Origin: JAICTV01 sp035634055
GTDB taxonomy: Bacteria; Planctomycetota; Phycisphaerae; Tepidisphaerales; Tepidisphaeraceae
DNA: 18,674 nt
Assembly (NCBI GenBank): GCA_035634055.1
Contig: DASQDR010000263.1
Coordinates: 1-18,674 of the forward strand
Direction of reading: 5' to 3'
Each line of letters opens with the position of its first letter. The first letter of the stretch is position 1. Positions 7,158-13,874 of the stretch are shown in pieces. The notes beneath the pieces are model-generated. The model saw only the letters and a list, made by a program, of their open reading frames with translations. It had not been told where the DNA came from and did not search any database. The position numbers and the translations under genes are program-made.

Positions 7158-8621
7158 TCAATCCGTCTTCTGCGTGATCAGCGTTCCGAAACGCTTGTGG
7201 ATCGCCAACGCCGGATCCAGCGGGACGTCCACCGGCTTGAGGTCCGGCGGGATGCTGATCGTCGGCGTCGGGCGGATCTTGCGGTTGCCGAACTCCGGCA
7301 GCCACGCCCGCTGCGCCTCGAGCATCTCGCCGGCCATGTCGCGGATCTCCTTCAGCGTGCAGACGGCGCTGGTGAGCGGGTCGAGCGCCAGGGCGTGGAC
7401 GATGTGCTCCGGGTCGCCGGTCAGGGCGGCGTCGGCGGTGAGCTGTTGCACGTTCACGTTGGTCATGCACGCGGCGGCGCACTGCGGCGGGAGCCGGCCC
7501 ACGCGCGTCGGGCGCAGCCCGGTGTCGTCGGCGAAGGTCGGCACCTCCACGCAACTGTCCGCCGGCAGGTTGTCGATGTACGCCGCGCCGCCACTGCCGC
7601 CGTTGTAGACGTTGCCCATGAAGCGGAACGGCCTGCCGGTGGCGACCGCCTCCATGATCCACGAGCAGTACTCGACGCTGCGGCAGTCGCACGCGGTTGC
7701 CTCGAACTGCAGCGGATCGACCTTGGCGTACTTCTCGGCCATGATCTTGCCCCACTTGTAGTACGCGCCGCTCTCGCCGCCGAAGGCGGGCTCGTCGCAG
7801 TAGAGCGCCATCGCCTGCTTGCTCTTGCGGAACCAGGGGACGTATTCGCTGAGGTGCCCGGTGGACTCGGTCATGAAGTAGCCGAAGTGACGGAACACCT
7901 CGCCGCGCACCTTCTCGTTCTTGTAATACTCCGGCCGCTCGAACTTCTCCCGCAGCTCGGGGTACAAATCGCGCCCTCCTCCCGGGCCGCCGTGTTCCAG
8001 GCGCAGGAACCAGTCCATGTGGTTGATGCCGCCGCAGGTGTAGGTGATCTCGTTCTTGTCCTTGATGCCGCAGTAGCCGGCGATCAGGTCGAGCGTGGTC
8101 TGCACGCCGTGGCACAGCCCGACGAACGGCGCCTTGCTCACCCGCCCCAGCGCCAGGCAATTGGCGGCCATCGGGTTGGCGTACTGGAGCATGATCGCGC
8201 CCGGGCGGGCGACCTCCTCCATGTCGCGCGCGATGTCGATCAGCACCGGGATGTGCCGCAGCCCGCGGAAGATCCCGCCGGGGCCGAGCGTGTCGCCGAT
8301 GCACTGGTCCACGCCGTACTTCAGCGGAACTTCATAATCGATCCCAAACGCGTCGAACCCGCCGACCTGGATCATCACCACCACGAAGTCCGCGCCGGCG
8401 ATGGCGGCGCGACGGTCGGTGGTGCCGGTCACCTTGGCGGGAAAGCCGTTGTCCCGGATCATCCGCGCGACGAACGCCTCCATCCGCCGGAGCTTGGTCT
8501 CCGTCGGCGACATCAGCGCGAACTCGCTGTCGCGCAGCGCTGGCGTAGCCAGGATGTCCTGGATGAGCGTCTTGCAGAACACGACGCTCCCGGCCCCGAT
8601 CATCGCGATCTTCTTCGGCAT
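7158..8621 (-). CDS. melA: Glycoside hydrolase family 4, alpha-galactosidase (MelA)-like
   Basis: The product has 487 residues, close to the usual GH4 length of about 430-490. GH4 enzymes use NAD+ and a divalent metal (usually Mn2+) and cleave glycosides by a redox-elimination mechanism in the cytoplasm. The N-terminal Rossmann motif is IGAGS (8-12). The block GDTLGPGGIFRGLRHIP (109-125) and YANPMA (147-152) are typical of the family. C170-H171 (GLCHGVQ) and N200-H201 (GGINHMDWF) match the metal-binding Cys and His positions and the MelA forms of these motifs. The ATG at 8621 has GGGAG 9 nt upstream; the frame stays open further upstream but without homology. Other GH4 specificities (alpha-glucosidase, glucuronidase or galacturonidase) cannot be excluded. 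It is a single gene, 194 nt upstream of the sigma gene and divergent from glcE. Confidence 0.88.
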   Translation of the reverse strand: MPKKIAMIGAGSVVFCKTLIQDILATPALRDSEFALMSPTETKLRRMEAFVARMIRDNGFPAKVTGTTDRRAAIAGADFVVVMIQVGGFDAFGIDYEVPLKYGVDQCIGDTLGPGGIFRGLRHIPVLIDIARDMEEVARPGAIMLQYANPMAANCLALGRVSKAPFVGLCHGVQTTLDLIAGYCGIKDKNEITYTCGGINHMDWFLRLEHGGPGGGRDLYPELREKFERPEYYKNEKVRGEVFRHFGYFMTESTGHLSEYVPWFRKSKQAMALYCDEPAFGGESGAYYKWGKIMAEKYAKVDPLQFEATACDCRSVEYCSWIMEAVATGRPFRFMGNVYNGGSGGAAYIDNLPADSCVEVPTFADDTGLRPTRVGRLPPQCAAACMTNVNVQQLTADAALTGDPEHIVHALALDPLTSAVCTLKEIRDMAGEMLEAQRAWLPEFGNRKIRPTPTISIPPDLKPVDVPLDPALAIHKRFGTLITQKTD

Positions 8622-8729
8622 GCGAATACTCTCCCGTCGCGAAAGAAACGACGTGCAGGCGCGCGCCCGTGCCGGGCAGCTCACCCAGCTCGATCCCGCG
8701 GCGCGCGAAGGGTTGAAGGCGCAGAGCGC

Positions 8730-8735
8730 ATCATA
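8730..8735 (-). promoter_or_regulatory. Possible -10 box for the GH4 gene
   Basis: Minus-strand TATGAT matches 5 of 6 bases of the sigma-70 -10 consensus and stands out in GC-rich DNA. It would give a leader of about 100 nt. No convincing -35 box is found 16-18 nt upstream; that place is next to the 14-bp repeats, where an activator might bind. Confidence 0.35.
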
Positions 8736-8750
8736 ACGTACGCGCCCCAA

Positions 8751-8792
8751 GCGCCGCGCGTCGAGCGCCGCGCGTCGAGCGCCGCGCGTTGA
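8751..8792. repeat. Three tandem copies of a 14-bp sequence
   Basis: gcgccgcgcgtcga occurs at 8751-8764 and 8765-8778, with a one-base variant (gcgccgcgcgttga) at 8779-8792. The copies are contiguous, lie between two divergent genes and sit just upstream of the putative GH4 -10 box. They could be an operator array or a simple slippage product. Confidence 0.75.
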
Positions 8793-8948
8793 ACACCGCA
8801 GACGCGCGCGAGGACGTCGCGGCCTGAGTTGCACGGAGACCCGGAGGTCTTCCCTCAAAACCCCCGAGAGATCTCCCTCGCAACCCGACACCCCTCCCAA
8901 ATGAACCGATTCGCGTGCTCGCAATCGCACCGCAACAAACCGCTTCGC

Positions 8949-8976
8949 TAGACCGACCCCCGCGCCGTCGTACAAT
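8949..8976 (+). promoter_or_regulatory. Sigma-70-like promoter of glcEF with a very short leader
   Basis: A -10 box TACAAT (8971-8976, 5 of 6) follows TAGACC (8949-8954, 4 of 6 to TTGACA) at a 16-nt spacing. The expected transcription start is near 8983, only a few bases from the ATG at 8987, so the message would be leaderless or almost so. No ribosome-binding site precedes that ATG, which agrees. Confidence 0.5.
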
Positions 8977-8986
8977 GCCGATCTCC

Positions 8987-9937
8987 ATGGACCTGACGTA
9001 CCGCGCCGACCGCGACCCGCTCGTCCCGCCCGGGGGGATCGACCACCACGTCGCCGATCTATCCGCCACGATCGCCGCCGACGTGCCGCTCGCCACCGTG
9101 CAGGCGCAGCTCGCCCGCCACGGACAGTGGATCCCGATCGACGGCGACCCCAGGCTCCCCGTCGGGCAACTCGTCGAGACCAACTCCTCCGGCCCGCTCC
9201 GGCTCGGTTACGGGCACTGGCGCGACCTCCTGCTGGGGGCGCAGTTCACCAACGGCCGCGGGCAGCTCATCACCGCCGGCGGGCGGACGGTCAAGAACGT
9301 CGCCGGCTACGACCTGACCAAGTTCATGGTCGGGCAGCGCGGCGTGTTCGGGCGTCTCGTCACCGTCACCACCCGCACGTACAAGCGCCCCGCCGGCGCG
9401 GTCCTGGCGACCTTCGCGCCGCAGCCAAAGCTGATCCACCACCTGCTCCCCAGCCCGCAGCGGCCGCAGTGGGCGCTGCTCACGGGCAAGGCGTTGCTGT
9501 GCGGTTACGTGGGCGACGAGCGGACGCTCTCCTACTATTCGAACACGCTGCCCGAGTGGCGGCCGGCGCAACTGGCGAAGCGGACGCTCGAGCAGGACAT
9601 CGCCCACCGCGCCGAGCTGTGGGACGGCGACTTCCGAGCAAGCGTGCCGCCGGCGAAAGTGATGGAATTCGTGGAACACGCGCGGCCGACGGATTGGGCG
9701 GCCGACGCGGCCTTCGGCATCGTCATGGGACGCGCCGCCGACGCCGGCGCCGTGCGCGACGCCGCCGGGCGGCTCAGCGGCTCGGTCACGTTCGCCGTCG
9801 ACATTGATGGCGTCGCGCGCCCCTGGTACGCCGCCCCGGCCGCCCCGCAGCGCGAGTTGCTGGAGCGGCTGAAACGATCGTTCGACCCCGACAACACGCT
9901 CGCCCCCTTGCCGTGGCAGCGGGACCGGATCGCATGA
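8987..9937 (+). CDS. glcE: Glycolate oxidase FAD-binding subunit GlcE-like, short at the N-terminus
   Basis: The product has 316 residues, against about 350 in E. coli GlcE. The FAD-binding (PCMH-type) half is recognisable: GGIDHHVADLSATIAADVPL (16-35), ETNSSGPLRLGYGHWRDLLL (64-83) and KNVAGYDLTKFMVGQRGVFG (103-122). The C-terminal part ends with RLKRSFDPDNTLAPLP, the usual close of GlcD/GlcE FAD-linked oxidases. GlcE works with GlcD and GlcF to oxidise glycolate to glyoxylate at the membrane and pass electrons onward. The first 40-50 residues of the usual fold, with the Gly-rich pyrophosphate loop, are missing and are not encoded in other frames upstream. The ATG at 8987 is preferred over the ATG at 8975, which overlaps the -10 box. 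It overlaps glcF by 4 nt (ATGA). Confidence 0.85.
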   Translation: MDLTYRADRDPLVPPGGIDHHVADLSATIAADVPLATVQAQLARHGQWIPIDGDPRLPVGQLVETNSSGPLRLGYGHWRDLLLGAQFTNGRGQLITAGGRTVKNVAGYDLTKFMVGQRGVFGRLVTVTTRTYKRPAGAVLATFAPQPKLIHHLLPSPQRPQWALLTGKALLCGYVGDERTLSYYSNTLPEWRPAQLAKRTLEQDIAHRAELWDGDFRASVPPAKVMEFVEHARPTDWAADAAFGIVMGRAADAGAVRDAAGRLSGSVTFAVDIDGVARPWYAAPAAPQRELLERLKRSFDPDNTLAPLPWQRDRIA

Positions 9938-11442
9938 ACGCACCGTTGAACGTCCTCGACAACCGCCACCCCGCGCCGGAGCTGGCGGCGGGCGAGCAGT
10001 CCACTCAATCCGGCGCCCCCGGCGGCGGCGGCGGCAAGCCTGCGCCGGTCATCCAGCTCGATCCGCGCACGTACTCGCGCGCCCTCTCCTGCGTCCACTG
10101 CGGCCTGTGCCTGCCCGCCTGCCCGACCTACACCGAGACCGGCAACGAGGCCGACAGCCCGCGCGGGCGCATCCAGCTCATGCGCGGGCTGGCCGAGGGG
10201 AACATCCAGGCGACCGATGCCGTCAAGAAGCACCTCGACCTCTGCCTCGACTGCCGCGGCTGCGAGACCGCCTGCCCGAGCGGCGTGGTCTATCACGAGC
10301 TGATCGAGGAGACCCGCGCCCGCTTCGCCGAGCAGCAGCGCAAGCGGCCGGAGAAGAGGCCGGGCGTCGAGGACCGCTTCCTGCGCTGGATGTTCTTCAA
10401 CGTCTTCACCCGTCCGACGCGGCTCAAGCTGGCGCTGCTGCCGGCGCGGGTGCTCCAGAAGATCGGCGCGTACGCGCTGCTGCGGAAGGCGGGCGTGATG
10501 AAGCTCCTGCCGGCGCAGCTCCGCAAGATGGAGCAGATGCTCCCGCCCGAGGGCAACCTCTGGCCCCGGCCGCTGCCCGAGCGCGTGATCGACACCGGCG
10601 GGTCTGGCTTCCAGCCGGTGCTGAACGAGCTGGCCGAGAGCATGGGGGCCAAGTCCACCGGCGATCGCCGGCAGCAGCAGCCCACCAAGCGGCGGCCGGT
10701 CGTCGGCTTCTTCCCCGGGTGCATCGGCAGCGTGATGTTCGAATCCGTCAACCGCCAGGCGGTTGAGCTGCTGGCAGCCAGCGGCGCCGAGGTCGTCACA
10801 CCGCGCGCGGCCGGCTGCTGCGGCGCCATCCACCACCACAACGGCGAGCACCACCCCGCCCAAGCGATGGCCCGGCACAACATCGAGACGTTCCTCCCCA
10901 ACGACGGCGGCGGCGTGGACTACATTGCCACCAACATCGCCGGCTGCGGCGCGATGCTCCGCGAGTACGACTTCCTGCTGCGCGACGACCCCGCGTACCA
11001 CGAGCGCGCCGCGGAATTCTCCAGCCGCGTGCGCGACATCAGCGAGGTGCTGCTGGAGCTCGGCCTGCCGGTGATGAAGTACGCGGTGGAGCAGACCGTC
11101 ACCTACCACGACGCCTGCCACCTGGCCCACGCGCAGAAGGTGACGCAGCCGCCGCGGCAACTGCTAGCGCAGGTCCCGGGCATCCGCCTGGTCGCGCTGC
11201 CGGAGAGCGACATGTGCTGCGGCGCCGCCGGCACGTACAACCTCCAGCACCCGGAGATGGCGACCAGCCTGGCGACGCGGAAGATCAACAACATCGCCTC
11301 CACCGGCGCGTCGATCTGCACCACCGGCAACGTCGGCTGCGCCATGCACATCGGATCGGAGGCGGCCGCCAAGGGGGCGACCGTGCGCATCGTGCACCCG
11401 GTTGAGCTGCTCCACTTCGCGGTGTTCGGCCCGCCGAGGTGA
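9934..11442 (+). CDS. glcF: Glycolate oxidase iron-sulfur subunit GlcF
   Basis: The product has 502 residues, longer than the roughly 407 of E. coli GlcF. Two 4Fe-4S motifs lie at C53-C56-C59-C63 (CVHCGLCLPACP) and C104-C107-C110-C114 (CLDCRGCETACP). Two CCG domains follow: C263 with C295-C296-G and C338, and C395 (DACH) with C428-C429-G and C469; these bind a further cluster or quinone-side cofactor in this family. The protein relays electrons from the flavin subunits to the respiratory chain. Extra length comes from a 45-residue Gly/Pro-rich N-terminus and an insertion near 205-255. The start codon overlaps the glcE stop (ATGA), so the two are translationally coupled. Related Fe-S proteins (LldE/LutA, HdrD type) share these motifs, but the glcE neighbour and the tandem ferredoxin plus double CCG layout favour GlcF. 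Confidence 0.92.
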   Translation: MNAPLNVLDNRHPAPELAAGEQSTQSGAPGGGGGKPAPVIQLDPRTYSRALSCVHCGLCLPACPTYTETGNEADSPRGRIQLMRGLAEGNIQATDAVKKHLDLCLDCRGCETACPSGVVYHELIEETRARFAEQQRKRPEKRPGVEDRFLRWMFFNVFTRPTRLKLALLPARVLQKIGAYALLRKAGVMKLLPAQLRKMEQMLPPEGNLWPRPLPERVIDTGGSGFQPVLNELAESMGAKSTGDRRQQQPTKRRPVVGFFPGCIGSVMFESVNRQAVELLAASGAEVVTPRAAGCCGAIHHHNGEHHPAQAMARHNIETFLPNDGGGVDYIATNIAGCGAMLREYDFLLRDDPAYHERAAEFSSRVRDISEVLLELGLPVMKYAVEQTVTYHDACHLAHAQKVTQPPRQLLAQVPGIRLVALPESDMCCGAAGTYNLQHPEMATSLATRKINNIASTGASICTTGNVGCAMHIGSEAAAKGATVRIVHPVELLHFAVFGPPR

Positions 11443-11492
11443 TCCGCTGCAATTGCGCGCGCAACCGGCGGTTCTGCTGGAGATCGGCGTGT

Positions 11493-11999
11493 CTAGTCGG
11501 CGTCGGCGTCGGCGTCGGGCGTGTCGGCCGCGGAGGCTACTGCCGCCGGCATCGTGGCGGGGCGCGTCGCCGGGCGCGTGGTCGGGTTGCCCGCGTCGGC
11601 CGTTTGCTGCGACAGGTCGGACAGGTAGCCGGTGCAGATGACCGCGGAGATGCAGAAGAAGATCGTCCCGACGATCATCACCACCATCCCGGCCGACATC
11701 TGCGCCAGCGCAGCCCTGAGCGAATCCGCCAGCGGCACCGCCGGGACGGGAAAGTGTGAGTGGACGTCGCTGTCGTCGACTGGCGGCGCGACGAAGACGA
11801 TCGGCGCCCCGCGGCCCGCCGGCGTTGCCGCGTCGGCCGTGGCCGGCACCGCCGACGACGCTGAAGCTGACGCGGGCGCGGACGCTGATACTTCCGACGG
11901 TGCCGCCGAAGCGCTGGTCGCGACGGGCGGCGCGTCGCCGCGTGCGGGATCGCCAGCGCTCGCCGTAATCGGATGGGTCGGCACGGCCGTCGCCTCCAC
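11493..11999 (-). CDS. Small single-pass membrane protein of unknown function
   Basis: The product has 168 residues. An Ala/Ser/Pro-rich N-terminal half (1-100) is followed by one clear membrane helix (about 102-125, SAGMVVMIVGTIFFCISAVI) and a short tail with TTRPATRPATMP and an acidic Asp-Ala run (PDADADAD). The tail is encoded by gtcggc hexamers at 11496-11513. The start is taken as GTG at 11999, without a clear ribosome-binding site; it lies 47 nt after the DUF4175-like gene, so it may be the last gene of that operon. No family is recognised. Against a spurious call: the hydrophobic segment is distinct and the context is operonic; for it: the rest is low complexity in very GC-rich DNA. 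Confidence 0.5.
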   Translation of the reverse strand: MEATAVPTHPITASAGDPARGDAPPVATSASAAPSEVSASAPASASASSAVPATADAATPAGRGAPIVFVAPPVDDSDVHSHFPVPAVPLADSLRAALAQMSAGMVVMIVGTIFFCISAVICTGYLSDLSQQTADAGNPTTRPATRPATMPAAVASAADTPDADADAD

Positions 12000-12046
12000 C
12001 GCTGCTATCGGCCAGCAGTGCGGGGCGGGAAAGATCCGTTGAAGCG

Positions 12047-13789
12047 TTATCGGGCGTCGCCGCGGGCGCGGATGGCGTCAAAGTACGCGCGGAGCGCGCC
12101 GTCGTACCCGGCAGGCGCCACCGGCGCGGGCGCCGGCGCCACGGGATGTGTCGACGAAACGGGCGCCGGTGACGCGACGACCGCGGCCGGGGCTGGCGGC
12201 GGCGGTTGGTCGCTGGTGACGATCAGCCGCTCGGTCGCGCTGGATGCAAACTGCCCCGCGCGGTCCTCGGCCCGCAGGCGCACCTCGATCTCATCCCCCA
12301 GCCGAACGCGCAGCGGCGCGAGACCGACCATGGCCGTGCCGGTCTGCACGCGCGCGTCGGCCCGGATCGGCACCGCCATCGCCACGTCCGCCCCGCCGCG
12401 ACCGACGACGCGCACCTCCGCGTCCAGCCGCGCCAATCCCAGGTCGTCCGCTGCGTGGTACGCGATTGCGATGCGCTCTCCCGACGCGACCGGCCGCCGC
12501 CCTGACTGCGCACTGGGGACCGCGTCCGCACCCGCGCCGCCGCCGCCTGCGGCATCGCCGCCCGCGCTGCGGACGACGACCACCACCGGCTTCTGGTCCG
12601 CGACGGCACGGATCGCGCCGCCGCGGAAGGCGCCCTCGACGCCGGCGGCGCTGGTTAGCCGTATCTCGAAGCGCTGGTCGTCGCGGATGCTCAGCGTCGC
12701 CTCGCGCACGTGGGGAAGCTCCGTCGCACGCGTTGGCACGGCGGCTGCGACGGCGGCGACGCCGACGGCCAGCGTCGCGGCGGCGAGCGGCTCGCTCGCC
12801 TCGATTCGCACCTTTGCCTCGGTGCCCACGGGCCCTTCGATGATCCCGTCGCTGATGACGGACTCGCGCGGCGCGAGCTGCGCGTAGGCGGGGTACGCGT
12901 AGCGCACACGCAGGGAAATCACGGCCGGGCGGCGGAGAACGGCAGCGACGTAAGTCTCGCTGCGCGCGTCGCCGCCCGTCACGTGGTACTCCAGGTCCTG
13001 GGCGACGTCCTGCACGCGCGCTTCGAAGGCGCCGTCCGGCTGACTCGGCATGGGCTGCTCGGTCCACTCCTGCCCGGCGGCACCGCGCGGTCGGACGCGG
13101 AGCGTGACGGCCGCGCTGGGACCAAGGCGCTCGGCCACCGCGCGGACGCGCAACGCGCCGCCCTGCTGCACGCGCGCGTCTCCCGGCGTGATCCAAAGCC
13201 GCGTCGTCGCCGCCGCCGGCACATCCGCCAGCGGCCGAGCGTAGCGCCGCGCCAGCCGCGGCAGGTCGAGCACCGGGATCATCGCCAGCCCGCCCCACAG
13301 CAGCCCGAGGAGCCCGCAGCCGATCCACGGCCGCAGCGACGGGCCCCACGGGAGCAGTTCGCCCGGCCGGCGCTGCGCCACCTGGGCGGTCACCTCCGTC
13401 GCCAGCGCCGACAGCAGCTCGCCCGATCCCGCGTACGCCACCGGCCCGGCAGCACGCGAGGCCAAGGTGCGCAGCCGCTCGCGAAACGCCGGCTCGCGCC
13501 GCTCCACTTCGCCCGCGGCCCGCGGCAGGTCCGGCGTCGCCCACAGCCGCAGGACCGGCCGACCGAGCAGCGCGATCATTCCCACTAAGTTCACCGCCAG
13601 CGCCCCCGCGCGGATGGTGCCGTCCAGTCCCAGTGCGCGATCCGCCAAGCACCACGCCAGCGCCCACACCATCGTCAGCAACGCCGCGAACCCCGCAAAC
13701 CACGCGACCCGCTGCGCGCGCCGCCGCGCGACGAACCGCACGAGGTACGACGCGACCGGTCGCGGAAGTTGTGGAGCGACAATCGACAT
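12047..13789 (-). CDS. DUF4175-like multi-pass membrane protein of the VWA cluster
   Basis: The product has 580 residues. Three N-terminal membrane helices lie at about 28-49, 61-79 and 154-174, with a helical cytoplasmic stretch between the second and third. The conserved junction RPLADVPAAATTRLWITPGD (185-204) then leads into several beta-sandwich-like segments outside the membrane (VQQGGALRVRAVAERLG; LRVRYAYPAYAQL; DDLGLARLDAEVRV). This layout resembles planctomycete DUF4175-type proteins found beside MoxR, DUF58 and VWA genes. It ends with a Pro/Ala-rich linker (about 525-560) and a short helix and lacks the long coiled-coil tail I associate with larger relatives. The ATG at 13789 follows an 85-nt purine-rich leader after the second VWA gene; no strong ribosome-binding site is visible. 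Role unknown; an envelope assembly or sensing complex is plausible. Confidence 0.72.
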   Translation of the reverse strand: MSIVAPQLPRPVASYLVRFVARRRAQRVAWFAGFAALLTMVWALAWCLADRALGLDGTIRAGALAVNLVGMIALLGRPVLRLWATPDLPRAAGEVERREPAFRERLRTLASRAAGPVAYAGSGELLSALATEVTAQVAQRRPGELLPWGPSLRPWIGCGLLGLLWGGLAMIPVLDLPRLARRYARPLADVPAAATTRLWITPGDARVQQGGALRVRAVAERLGPSAAVTLRVRPRGAAGQEWTEQPMPSQPDGAFEARVQDVAQDLEYHVTGGDARSETYVAAVLRRPAVISLRVRYAYPAYAQLAPRESVISDGIIEGPVGTEAKVRIEASEPLAAATLAVGVAAVAAAVPTRATELPHVREATLSIRDDQRFEIRLTSAAGVEGAFRGGAIRAVADQKPVVVVVRSAGGDAAGGGGAGADAVPSAQSGRRPVASGERIAIAYHAADDLGLARLDAEVRVVGRGGADVAMAVPIRADARVQTGTAMVGLAPLRVRLGDEIEVRLRAEDRAGQFASSATERLIVTSDQPPPPAPAAVVASPAPVSSTHPVAPAPAPVAPAGYDGALRAYFDAIRARGDAR

Positions 13790-13874
13790 CTCGTTTCACG
13801 CCGTCCCCATTCCCACGTCACCCCCTTCACCTTGCCACCTTGCGACCTCGCCACTCGCCACCACTCATCCTCCC

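Larger units (their letters stand above)
8622..8986. other. Divergent intergenic region between the GH4 gene and glcE
   Basis: This 365-bp gap has no credible gene. The GH4 frame is open through it but carries only low-complexity Arg-rich translation. It holds a -10-like box for the GH4 gene (8730-8735), a triplicated 14-bp repeat (8751-8792), an imperfect hairpin (8835-8853) and a plus-strand promoter immediately before glcE (8949-8976). The stretch 8840-8920 is richer in A and T than the flanking genes. Confidence 0.7.

Noticed and set aside
7119..8792. Long plus-strand open frame (557 codons) opposite the GH4 gene
   Set aside because: It mirrors the GH4 coding frame in GC-rich DNA, has repetitive Arg/His/Ala composition and no motif, while the minus strand shows clear GH4 signatures.
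8835..8853. Hairpin ggagacc-cgga-ggtcttcc as a terminator or riboswitch
   Set aside because: The stem is short with a bulge, it lies between divergent promoters and has no T tract. It may be chance.
8622..8975. N-terminal extension of the GH4 protein
   Set aside because: The frame is open but gives Arg-rich sequence without homology, whereas the ATG at 8621 has a ribosome-binding site and starts the Rossmann fold.
9535..11160. Minus-strand open frame of 541 codons opposite glcE and glcF
   Set aside because: The plus strand encodes conserved Fe-S and CCG motifs; the antisense frame has no recognisable feature.
11453..11464. Palindrome ttgcgcgcgcaa between glcF and the convergent gene, as a terminator
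   Set aside because: It has no loop beyond the palindrome centre and no T tract; a usable stem would be only about 4 bp.
13790..13874. Purine-rich stretch with ggtggc/aaggtg repeats (minus strand) as a regulatory RNA
   Set aside because: It is an 85-nt spacer with simple-sequence character; no stable fold or conserved motif is seen.
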